This document shows positions 1-16,100 of a stretch of 42,694 nucleotides of DNA, one piece after another (position 1 is the stretch's first letter; each line of letters begins with the position of its first letter). The stretch is from Actinoalloteichus_B caeruleus. GTDB lineage: Bacteria > Actinomycetota > Actinomycetes > Mycobacteriales > Pseudonocardiaceae. The translations under genes and the position numbers were made by a program. The stretch is taken from NCBI RefSeq assembly GCF_000718005.1, contig NZ_JODV01000032.1; one strand, written 5' to 3'. Under the pieces are notes generated by a model. It was not told the DNA's origin, did not search any database, and saw only the letters and a program-made list of their open reading frames with translations.

Positions 1-282
1 CGCCTGGGCAGCCAGGTGCAGGGCCACCAACGACGAGGAACACGCCGTGTCCACCGTCATGGCCGGTCCTTCGAACCCGAACGTGTAAGCAACCCGACCG
101 GACAACACGCTGCCCGTGTTCCCCAGTCCGAGGAACGCCTCGACGTCATCCGGTACGGCGCCGGCCCCGGTGGCGTAGTCGTGGTACATGACGCCGGCGA
201 ACACACCGGTCCTGCTGCCCCGCAGCGAACCCGGATCGACACCCGCGTTCTCGAATGCCTCCCACGAGGCCTCCAGCAGCAG
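1..282 (-). CDS. PKS-D, left-edge piece: KS-D3 active-site region
   Basis: In the frame that follows the duplication the sequence again reads SWEAFENAGVDP, then SLRGSRTGVFAGVMYHDY, GRVAYTFGFEGPAM and TACSSSLVALHLAAQA. The catalytic Cys codon is at 40-42. The piece leaves the window just after this motif, so the rest of KS-D3 and its module cannot be described. This frame plus the previous piece makes a normal KS once one 50-bp copy is removed. Confidence 0.9.
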   Translation of the reverse strand, partial: MLLEASWEAFENAGVDPGSLRGSRTGVFAGVMYHDYATGAGAVPDDVEAFLGLGNTGSVLSGRVAYTFGFEGPAMTVDTACSSSLVALHLAAQA

Positions 283-332
283 GGATCGACACCCGCGTTC
301 TCGAATGCCTCCCACGAGGCCTCCAGCAGCAG
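233..332 (-). repeat. Exact 50-bp tandem duplication inside KS-D3
   Basis: Positions 233-282 and 283-332 are identical. Each copy encodes LLEASWEAFENAGVDP on the minus strand. Because 50 is not a multiple of three, the second passage is out of frame with the first and breaks KS-D3. None of the other KS domains in the window carries such a duplication at this place. Confidence 0.95.
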
Positions 333-3300
333 CCGCTGCTGCGGGTCCATCGCCAGGGCCTCACGCGGCGAGATCCCGAAGAACCCGGGATCGAAGTCGC
401 CCGCCTCGTAGAGGAACCCGCCCTCGAGGCTGAACTCGTAGTCCGCGTCGGGTGGGGCGACATCGAGCAGCCGCTCGATGTCCCAGCCCCGGTCCGTCGG
501 GAAACCGGCGATCCCGTCGCCGCCGTTCCGCACGAAGTCCCACAGCTCGTCCGGGTTCGACACGCCCCCCGGGTAGCGGCAGGCCATGCCCACGATCGCG
601 ATCGGCTCGTCCACCCCGGACAGCGCGGGCGCGACCTCCGCCTCCGTCGGGCGGAGGTCCAGCACCTCGGCCAGCACGTGCTCCGCCAGGGACAACGGTG
701 TCGGGTAGTCGAAGACCAAGGTCGCGGGCAGCCGGAGACCGACGTCCCCGTTCAGCCGGTTCCGCAGTTCCACGGCGGTCAGGGAGTCGAATCCGAGCTC
801 GGTGAAGGCCTGGTCGACCCGCACGTCCGCGGCGGAGCCGTGGCCCAGTACGACGGCGACCCGGGAGCGCACGAGTTCCACGACCCTGGTCAGCTGGTCG
901 TCGTAGGTGCGGTTGGCGAGCTCGGCTACCAGTCCCTGGTCACCGGCCGTGGACCTGGCGGTCCGACGGTGGGAGACGCGCACGAGTCCGCGCAGCACCG
1001 GGGGGAGGTCCTCGGCGCCGGCACGCACCCGCAGCGCTGCCAGGTCGAGCCGGACGGGTGCGACGACGGCGGAGTCGACCCGGAGGGCCGCGTCGAACAG
1101 TGCCAGGCCGTCGGCCGCGGGCAGCGGTGGGAACCCGGCCCGCTCCATCCGCCTCCGGTCGGTCTCGGTCAGCCGACCGGTCATGCCGCCTTCCGCCCAC
1201 GGGCCCCATGCCAACGACCGGCCGGGCAGGCCGAGGTCCCGGCGGTGCTGGGCGAGCGCGTCGAGGAACGCGTTCGCGGCCGCATAGCTCCCCTGACCGG
1301 GTGATCCGAGCACGCCGGCGACCGAGGAGAACAGGGCGAACAGCGAGAGGTCCAGATCCCGGGTCAGCTCGTGCAGGTGCCACGCGCCGTCCACCTTCGG
1401 CCGCAGCACGGCCGCCAGCCGCTCCGGGGTCAGGGACACGGCGACGCCGTCGTCGAGGACACCGGCCGCGTGCACGACACCCACCAGCGGGTGTTCGGCC
1501 GGGATGTCGGCCAGGACCTGGGCGAGCGCGTCGCGGTCTGTGACGTCGCAGGCGACGGACCGGATGTGGGCGTCGAGGTCATCGAACTCGGTGGTCTCGC
1601 CTCCTCGGCGGCTCACCAGAACCAGGTGTCGGACGCCGTGCTCCTCCACGAGGTGCCGGGCCACTCGCGTGCCGAGCGCGCCACGGGCACCGGTGACGAG
1701 CACGGTGCCGTCGAGGGTGGGGACGGACTCCTCTGACGGGGACGTCCTGATGAGCCGGGGTGCCGCGACGGCGCCGTCGCGGACCGCTACCTGCGGCTCG
1801 CCCGAGGCCAGGACGGTGTCCTGGACCTCGGCGAGTTCGGTGTGCTCGTCCAGGTCCACCAGCACGAAGCGACCGGGGTGTTCGGACTGGACCGTGCGCA
1901 GCAGTCCCCACACGGCGGCCTGGGCGAGGTCGCGGCCCTCCGTCGCTCCCCGGGTGACGACCAGCGCGGTGCCCGTCTCCTCGGCCACCCATCGCTGGAC
2001 CAGGTCCAGTGCGGCGCGGGCCTGGTCGTGGGTGCCGGCGACGACGTCGGTCGTGCGGGAGTCGAGCTCCAGCACCGTCACGTCATGGTCGGGATCGTCG
2101 GCGACACGGGTCACGGGTACCCAGCCGGTGGTGTGCAGCGCGTCCCGGGGGTGAGTGGGTCGCGGTCCGGACGCCGAGCGCAGCACCAGCGATCCGACGG
2201 ACGCGACCGGCAGACCGGTCCCGTCGGCGAGGAGCAGCGAGAAAGCCGTTCCGGTGCGGGTGATCCGCACCCGGGCCGTGGTGGCGCCCACCGCGAACAC
2301 CGCGACGTCGGACCAGGAGAAGGGGATTCCGGCCGCGCCCTCGCCGGTGCCGTGGGACAGCCCGATCCCGTGCAGGGCCGCGTCGAGCAGGGCCGGGTGC
2401 AGTCCGAACCCGGTGACGTCGATCTCGTCGGGCAACCGGACCTCGGCGAAGACGGTGACGTCGTCGCCGTCGGTCCGGCGCCAGATCGAGCGCAGGCCCT
2501 GGAACGCCGGGCCGTAGTCGTAGCCGATGTCGGCGAGCCCCGGGTAGAAGCCGTCGAGGTCGACGGGCTCGGCGCCCTCGGGCGGCCAGGTCTCCAGGGT
2601 GTCCCGGGCCGTGACGGTGTCGCTGGTGAGGAAACCGCTGGCGTGCCGGGTCCAGTCGCTGTCCTCGTCGAGTCGCGAGTGGACGCTGACCTGACGGCGG
2701 CCGTCCGTGGCGGGAACACCGACGGTGACCTGGAGTTGGAGGACGTCCTGGGCCTCCAGGACGAGCGGTGCCTCGAGGGTCAGTTCCTCCACGAGCCCGC
2801 AGCCCGCCCGTTCCCCGGCGTGCAGCGCCAGGTCGACGAACGCGGTCCCCGGCAACAGCACGGAGCCGAGGACGGTGTGGTCGGCCAGCCAGGGGTGCGT
2901 ACCGAGGGACAGGCTGCTCGTCATGACCAGGCCGTCCCTCTCGGCCAGGGTGACGGCGGCGCCGAGCAGGGGGTGGCCGCCGTCCTGGATGCCCACGCCG
3001 GCGAGGTCCCGGGCGGGGCTGCCGGAGAGCCAGAACCGGCGGTGCTGGAAGGCGTAGGTGGGCAGGCTGACGGAGTGGGCCCCGGTCCCGTCGAAGAACG
3101 CGGACCAGTCGACGGTGGCTCCCCGCACGTGCAGGTGCGCCAGGGCCGTCACGGCGGTGCGCGTCTCGTCGCGGTCCCGGCGCAGCGCGGGCACGAACGC
3201 CAGGTCGGCGCCGGGGAGGCTGCCGGCGCCGAGCGCGCAGAGCACCCCGTCCGGCCCCAGCTCCAGGAAGGTGGTGACGCCCTGCTCGGCGAGGTGGGAC

Positions 3301-4857
3301 ACCCCGTCGGAGAACCGCACCGCCTCGCGGACGTGGCGGACCCAGTACTCGGCGGTCCGCACCTCGTCGGTGACCGGACGTCCGGTCAGGTTGGAGACGA
3401 GGGGGATCCGGGGGCTGTGGTAGGTCAGGGTGTCCGCGACGGCACGGAACTCGTCGAGCATGTCGTCCATGCGCGGTGAGTGGAACGCGTGGCTCACGCG
3501 GAGGCGCCGCACGTCACGGCCGGCCTCCTCGAAGCGGCGGGCGACGGCGAGGACCGCGTCCTCGTCGCCGGAGATGACCACCGTGTCGGGCCCGTTCACG
3601 GCGGCCACCGACACCCGGTCGTCGAGCAGCGGTGCCACCTCGGCCTCGGGTACCCGGAGGGAGACCATCGCTCCACCGGGTGGGAGTGCGCCCATGAGGC
3701 GACCGCGGGCGGCGACGAGGGTGACCGCGTCGTCGAGGGACAGCACCCCGGCCAGGTGGGCGGCAGCGAGCTCGCCGATCGAGTGGCCGAGAAGGTAGTC
3801 GGGTGCCGCTCCCCAGGACTCGACGAGCCGGTGGAGGGCGACCTCCAGGGCGAACAGGCCGGCCTGGGTGTACTCGGTCTGGTCGAGGAGGTCGCCGCCG
3901 TCGAACACCACGTCCCGGAGGGGCCGGTCCAGTCGCTGGTCGAACGCGGCGCAGACCGCGTCGAAGGCGTCGGCGTACGCGGGGAACGCCGTGTACAGGT
4001 CACGGCCCATGCCGGGCCGTTGTGAGCCCTGCCCGGACAGCAGGAACGCGGTCCTCCCGGTCGTGGGGGAACCGGTGAGGCCGTCGCTGGTCCCCTCGGC
4101 CAGAGCGGCCAGTCCCTCCCGGGGGTCCGGGCCGAACAGGACGGCGCGGAACTCCAGGGCGCTGCGGGTCGTCGCGAGGGAGAAGGCCAGGTTCAGGGGG
4201 TCGGGGTCCTCGGTCAGGTGGTCGAGCAGGCGGTGTGCCTGTGCGGCGAGCGCCCGCTCGGAGTGGGCGGAGAGCAGCCACGGCACGGCGTCCGCTGGTA
4301 GGCGCCTGGTCCTCGGCAGCGGCGCCGGTACCTCGGTGTCCGGCGCCTGTTCGAGGATGGTGTGCGCGTTGGTGCCGCTGATGCCGAAAGCGGAGATCCC
4401 GGCACGGCGCGGGGCTCCGTCGGTGGTCCAGGGGCGTGCCTCGGTGAGCAGCGAGACCGCGCCGGATTCCCAGTCCACGTGCGGGGTGGGCTCGTCGACG
4501 TGCAGGGTCCTGGGCAGCACTCCGTGCCGCATCGCCATGACCGTCTTGATGACGCCGGCGACGCCGGCGGAGGCCGCGGTGTGGCCGATGTTGGACTTCA
4601 GCGAACCGAGCCAGAGCGGCCGGCCCGGGGGCCGCTGCTGCCCGTAGGTCGCCAGCAGGGCGTGCGCCTCGATCGGGTCGCCGAGGGTGGTCCCGGTGCC
4701 ATGTGCCTCGACCATGTCGACGTCCGAGGCCGACAGGCCGGCGCTGGCCAGGGCCTGTCGGATCACCCGCTGCTGAGAGGGGCCGTTCGGCGCGGTCAAC
4801 CCGTTGGACGCCCCGTCGGAGTTCACCGCGGAACCCCGCACCACGGCGAGCACCTCG
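283..4857 (-). CDS. PKS-D, middle part: rest of module D2 and start of KS-D3
   Basis: This frame takes over after junction J3 at EVLAVVRGSAVN. It carries the second half of KS-D2, AT, DH, KR and ACP of module D2 (residues under that entry) and then, after a short linker (about 610-660), the start of KS-D3 at EPIAIVGMAC (608). KS-D3 runs through GISPREALAMDPQQR to SWEAFENAGVDP. There the 50-bp tandem duplication (233-332) shifts the frame; the open frame continues as nonsense to 57. The GTG at 4851-4853 would serve as an apparent start but lies inside the KS and is not a real gene start. Confidence 0.93.

Positions 4858-4861
<4 letters not shown>
4853..4861 (-). other. Junction J3: 191-nt deletion with frame change in KS-D2
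   Basis: KS-D2 reads ALRAGEC and then jumps to EVLAVVRGSAVN in another frame. Cys 4915-4917 and first His 4701-4703 are 214 nt apart instead of 405. The missing part would hold ALAGG, FSRQ, GRCRSF and the LSD block. This breakpoint differs from J1 and J2 on both sides. Confidence 0.9.
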
Positions 4862-10082
<5,221 letters not shown>

Positions 10083-10083
<1 letters not shown>

Positions 10084-10112
10084 CACTTCCCCCATGCCTT
10101 GTCGGTGGTCAT
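10083..10112 (-). other. Nine-codon leader frame MTTDKAWGK between PKS-C and PKS-D
   Basis: On the minus strand the PKS-C stop reads TGATG, so an ATG at 10110-10112 shares one base with it. The frame encodes MTTDKAWGK and stops at 10083-10085, again as TGATG, with the PKS-D ATG at 10081-10083. GGGAGAG (10121-10127) lies 8 nt before the leader ATG. MTTDK is a usual opening of docking heads of the PKS-D class. The leader therefore may be the true PKS-D start thrown out of frame by one missing base in the GGGGG run (10089-10093), or a real coupling peptide. Confidence 0.5.
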
Positions 10113-13100
10113 CAGCCGTTCTCTCCCAGCGCAAGGTGGATGAGGCTTTCGGCGTCCATGTCGTCGATCGTGTTCTCGTCGTCCCGCCCGGCGGGTTCCG
10201 TCGGTGGCGCGCTGGTGGTGATCTCCAACAGCGCCTCCAGCACACCCGCCGCGCGGAGCCGGTCCAGCGGGACGGTCGCGAGCGTGGCCCGCAGGGCCGC
10301 CTCGTCGGCCGGGCTGACGGGCGGCAGCAGGCGGTCCCGCAGGTGCGTGGCCAGCTCCGCCGGAGTCGGGTGGTCGAACACCAGGGCCGCGGGTAGCCGT
10401 AGCCCGGTCGCGGTGGTGACGCGGTCCCGCAGTTCGACTGCGGTCAGGGAGTCGAATCCCAGGTCCCGGAACGCGCGGTCTGGTCGTACGGAGGAGAGGT
10501 CGTCGAGGCCGAGCACGAGTGCGGCCCGTTCGCGGACCAGGTCGAGCAGCAGTTGGTCCCGTTCGAGGCCGGAGAGCTCGGCGAGCCGCGTTCGGAGCGT
10601 CCGCGACTCCTCCTCGGATCGAGGGGAGTCGGTGGCGTCGGCGGCGGGGGCCTCGGTGAGGTCGGCGAGCAGGGGACTCGGCCGGAACGTGGTGAACGCG
10701 GGGACGAACCGCCGCCAGTCCACGTCGACGACCACCAGCTCGTCCTCGTCGTGGTCGAGTGCCCCGCCCAGGGCCGCCAGGGCGTCCCCGGGGGGCATCG
10801 GGGTGAGTCCGAGGCTGGTCAGTTGGTCCCCGCCTCCCGAGGCCATGTTCTCGCCCGCCCACCACCCCCAGGCGATGGCGGTGGCGCGGCGGCCGAGGGC
10901 CCGCCGGCGCCGGGCGAGCGCGTCGAGCGCGGCGTTCGCGGCGGCGTAGGCGCCTTGGCGGGCGCTTCCCCAGATCCCGGCGATCGAGGAGAACAGGACG
11001 AACGCGTCCAGGTCGTCGTCGAGGAGCTCGTCGAGGTGGAGCGCACCGGCCACCTTGCCGGACAGTGCCCGATCCAGCGCCGTTCGGTCGAGGTCGGTGA
11101 TCGCCCCGGCGAGGTTGACGCCGGCCGCGTGCACGACCGCGCGCACCGGGTCGCCCTGGGCGCGCAGTCCGGCGACCACCTCGGCCACCTGGTCGCGGTC
11201 GCCGAGGTCGCAGGCGAGGATGTCGACGCGGGCACCGGACGCGGTCAGTTCGGCCCGCAGGTCCGAGGCTCCCGGTGCCCGCGGTCCGCTCCTGCTGGTG
11301 AGCACGAGGTGTTCGGCGCCGCGGTCCACGAGCCACCGTGCGACGTGCGCGCCCAGTGCCCCCGTGCCCCCGGTGATCAGCACCGTGCCCCTGGGTGTCC
11401 AGGGTGCGGCCGTGGTGCCGGTCTGGGGCGCGCGGGTGAGCCGCCTGCCGTGTGCTCCGTCGCGCCGGACCGCGATCTGGTCCTCGCCGCCCGGCGCGGC
11501 GAGCAGCCCGCACAGCAGTTCGGTGACGGGTTCCGCGAGGTCCTCCCCGGGCGGCACGTCGACCAACCCGCCCCAGGTGCGGGGGAGTTCGAGCGCGACC
11601 ACGCGCCCGAGGCCCCAGGCCTGCGCCTGGGCCGGGTCGGGTGGCCCGTCGTCGGGTCCGACCCGCACCGCCCCCCGGGTGACGCACCAGAGGGGGGCGC
11701 GGAGCCCGAGTTCGTCGACCGCTCGTGCGAGCGCCACGATCCCGGCGGCCACGGCGGGGTCGTTGGCGTCGGCGGGGCTCGAGGGCATGGTGAGCACGCC
11801 GGCCGGTTCGGCGCCGTCGAGCGCGGACCGCAGGTCCTCGGCCGACACCTCCCCGTCGGGCAGCACGCGCACGTCGGCACCTCGGCGGGCGAGCGCGTCG
11901 AGCAGCGTCGCCGGCGGGTCGGTGGCCACGACGAGCCACGTCCCGGTCAGCACCGGTTGGGGCGGGGGCGCCAGTGGCCGCCACTCGACCCGGTATCGCC
12001 AGGAGCCCGGTGAGGACGCTCGCGCGGGGGCGGCGGCCTCGGGCCAGAAGCGCTGGTGTTGGAACGCGTAGGTGGGCAGGTCCACCCGGCTGGGCCGGGC
12101 CGGTGCGAGGATCCCGTCCCAGTCGAGCGCCGCCCCCCGGGTGTGCAGGCGCGCCACCGCGTTGGCGACGCACCCGACCTCGTCGGTCGCGCGGTCCCCG
12201 CGAAGCAGCGGGACGAACGTGATCGAGCTCGGGGCCCCCGGAACGTTGTCCCGGCCGGCGGCGCTCAACACCCCGTCCGGACCCAACTCCAGGAAGGTGG
12301 TGACGCCGTGCTCGGCCAGGACCCGGATGCCGTCGGCGAACCGGACGGTCTCCCGGACCTGCCGCACCCAGTAGCCGGGGTCGGCCCACTCGTCCCCGAC
12401 AGTCGCGCCGGTCACCGACGAGACCGAGGAGATGCTTGGCGCGGTGTAGGTGAGCCGCTCCGCGACGGCGCGGAACTCGTCGAGGACCGGGTCCATCCGC
12501 GCGGAGTGGAAGGCGTGGCTCACCCGCAGGCGCCGGGACTTCCGATCAGGCAACCGGTCCACGAGGGCGGCGACGGCGTCCTCGTCGCCGGAGAGCACCA
12601 CCGACTCCGGGCCGTTCACGGCGGCCACCGACACCCCCTCGGCCAGGAGTGGGAGCACCTCGGCCTCGGTGGCCCGCACGGACACCATCGACCCGCCGGG
12701 CGGCAACGCCCCCATCAACCGGCCACGTGCCGCCACCAGGGCGCTCGCGTCGGCGAGGGACAGCACACCGGCCACGTGGGCGGCGGCCAGTTCGCCGACG
12801 GAGTGGCCGAGGACGAAGTCCGGTCGGAGCCCCCACGACTCGAGCAACCGGAACAGCGCGACCTCGATGGCGAACAGCCCGGCCTGCGCGTACTCGGTCC
12901 GGTGCACCGCCTCCGCGTCGGCGAACACGACCTCCGCGACCGGGCGGTCGAGGTGCCCGTCCAGTTCGGCGCAGACCGCGTCGAAAGCCTCGGCGAACAC
13001 CGGGTGCGCCTCGTGCAGCGCGCGTCCCATGCCGACCCGTTGGGAACCCTGCCCGGAGAACAGGTACCCGGTCGCCCCGGCGGAGACGACGTCCCGCACC

Positions 13101-16100
13101 AGGTGCGGTGACTCGGCGCCGTCCCGGAGTGCCACCAGGCCCCGGCGGAGTTCCTCCGGACCGGTGCCGAGCACCACGGCCCGGTGGTCGAGCGCCGCTC
13201 GTGTGGTGGCCAGGGACCAGCCGACGTCGACGGGGTCGGCTGGTCCGTCCACCAGGTCGAGCAGCCGGCCCGCCTGGGCGGTGAGAGCGGCCGGGGAGCG
13301 GCCGGACACGGGCCAGTGGAGCACGGGGGGCGTCGACGTCGGTGGACGCGGCCCGGTCCCGGGGGCCTCGTCCTCCTCGCGGGGCCGTTCCACCAGCACG
13401 TGCGCGTTGGTGCCGCTGATCCCGAAGGAGGACACCGCGGCCCGTCTCGGCCCGTTCCCGGGGGGCCATTCCGCCGCGTCGGTCAACAGCGACACGGAAC
13501 CCTCGGACCAGTCCACGTGGGTCGAGGGTTCGTCGACGTGCAAGGTGCGCGGGAGGACGCCGTACCGCATGGCCTGCACCATCTTGATCACGCCCGCGAC
13601 CCCGGCGGCGGACTGGGTGTGGCCGATGTTCGACTTCACCGAACCGAGCAGCAGTGGGCGGTCACGCTCCTGGCCGTAGGTGGCGAGCACGGCCTGCGCC
13701 TCGATCGGATCGCCGAGGGTCGTGCCGGTGCCGTGCGCCTCCACGACGTCCACCTCGGACGTCGTGAGCCGGGCGTTGGCCAGTGCCTGCCTGATCACGC
13801 GTTGCTGGGACGGGCCGTTGGGCGCCGTCAACCCGTTCGACGCGCCGTCCTGGTTGATCGCGGAACCCCGCACCACGGCGAGGACGGGATGCCCGTGCCG
13901 GCGGGCGTCCGACAGGCGTTCCACCAGGAGCACTCCGACGCCTTCCGCCATGCCGAAGCCGTCGGCGGTGTCGGCGAAGGCCTTGCACCTGCCGTCGGCC
14001 GCCAGCCCGCGTTGGCGGCTGAACTCCACGAACGGCCCCGGGGTGGCCATCACGGTCACGCCCCCGGCCAGGGCCATGTCGCACTCCCCCAACCGCAGCC
14101 CCTGGACGGCGAGGTGCAGCGCGACCAGGGAGGACGAGCAGGCCGTGTCGACCGTGACGGCTGGCCCCTCCAGCCCGAAGGTGTAGGCGACCCGACCGGA
14201 GACGACGCTGCCGGCGGTGCCCGTCACGAGGTGGCCCTCGGCCTCGTCGCCCATGCCCTCGAGGAGGGCCGCGTAGCCGGAGGCCGCCGCTCCGGCGTAG
14301 ACACCGGTCCGGCTGCCCCGCATCGACAGCGGGTCGATCCCAGCCCGTTCGAACACCTCCCACGACGTCTCCAACAACAGCCGCTGCTGCGGGTCCATCG
14401 CCAGCGCCTCCCTGGGGGAGATCCCGAACAGCTCCGGGTCGAACGCGGCCACGTCGTCGAGGAAGCCGCCGGCGGCCACGTAGGAGGTGCCGTGGTGGTC
14501 GGGGTCGGGGTCGTGCAGCGCGGCCACGTCCCAGCCGCGGTCTCCCGGCAACCCCGAGATGGCGTCGCGCCCGTCCAACAACAACCGCCACAGCTGGTCC
14601 GGATCGCTGACGCCGCCGGGGAACCGGCAGCTCATGGCGACGATCGCGATGGGTTCGTCGCCGGCGGCGGAGGCGCGCACCGGCGCGTCGTCGGCGATCT
14701 GGCCCAGTGCCTGAGCACGCAGCCAGGCGGCCAGTGCCGCCGGGCTCGGATGGTCGAAGACGAGCGTGGCGGGCAACGGCAGGCCGGTGGCCGTGGCCAG
14801 CCGGTTGCGCAGTTCGACCGCCGTCAGGGAGTCGAAGCCCAGTTCGCGGAAGGCCCTCGAGTCGGTCACGGCGCTCGAGGTGGCGTGGCCGAGGACGGCG
14901 GCGGCGTGAGCGCGGACGAGATCGAGCACGAACCGCTCGGCGTCGGCCACGGGCAGCCCCCGCAGCTGGTGGGCGAGACCGATGTCCGACGGTGCCGAGG
15001 TCGAGGCGACGGGTCGCGGAGGTGGCAGCACCAGTCCGCGCAGGAGCGGGGGCACCCGGGTCCCGGTGCTGTCCCGCCCGAAGTCGAGGCGCGCGGCCAG
15101 CAGGAAGGGATCGGCCGAACCGGTGGCGGCGTCGAGCAACGCGAGACCGTCCTCGGTGGGCAGCGGGGACATGCCGGACCGGGACATGCGGGTCAGCTCG
15201 CCGTCACCGAGCGCGGCGGTCAGCCCGCTGCGGTGCTCCCACAACCCCCAGCCGATCGACTGCCCGACGAGACCCTCGGTGCGCCGGTGGTGCGCGAGCG
15301 CGTCGAGGTAGGCGTTGGCCGCCGCGTAGTTGGCCTGCCCCGGACCACCGAAGGTGGCCGCGGCGGAGGAGAACAGGACGAAGGCCGCCAGGTCGTCCCC
15401 GGCGGTGAGGTCGTGCAGGTGCCGCGCCGAGGTCATCTTGGGACGCAGCACCCCGGCCAGCCGTTGGGGGGTGAGTTCCGTGAGGACACCGTCGTCCAAC
15501 GCGCCCGCCGCGTGCACGACGGCGGTGAGCGGGTGTTCCGCTGGCACGGCCGCGAGCACGGCCGCGAGGGCGTCGCGGTCGGCGACGTCACACGCGGCGA
15601 ACACCGCCTCCGCGCCCAGCTCCGCGAGGTCATCGGCCAGGGCGCCCGCGGAGGGCGCGGTGGCGCCACCGCGGCTGACCAGCAGGAACCGTCGGATCCC
15701 GTGCTGGTTCGCCAGGTGACGGGCCACCAGGCCGCCCAGCACGCCGGTGGCGCCCGTGATCAGCGCGGTGCCCGCCGGGTCGAGCGGCGCGGGCACCGTC
15801 AGGATGACCTTCCCGGTGTGGCGGGCCTGGCTGAGGAACCGGAACGCCTCGGGTGCCCGCCGGACGTCCCAGGCCGTCACCGGCAGGGGGTGGACCACGC
15901 CCTGGTCGGCGAGGGTGAGGATGTCGGTGAGCATCCGCTGGATCCGGTCGTCCCCGGCGGACATCAGTTCGAACGCCTGGTAGCGCACGCCGTCGTGCGC
16001 TTCGGCGACCGCCTCGGCGTCCCGCACGTCGGTCTTGCCCATTTCGACGAAGCGCCCACCGGGGCCGAGCAGCCGCAGCGAGGCGTCGACGTACTCGCCG

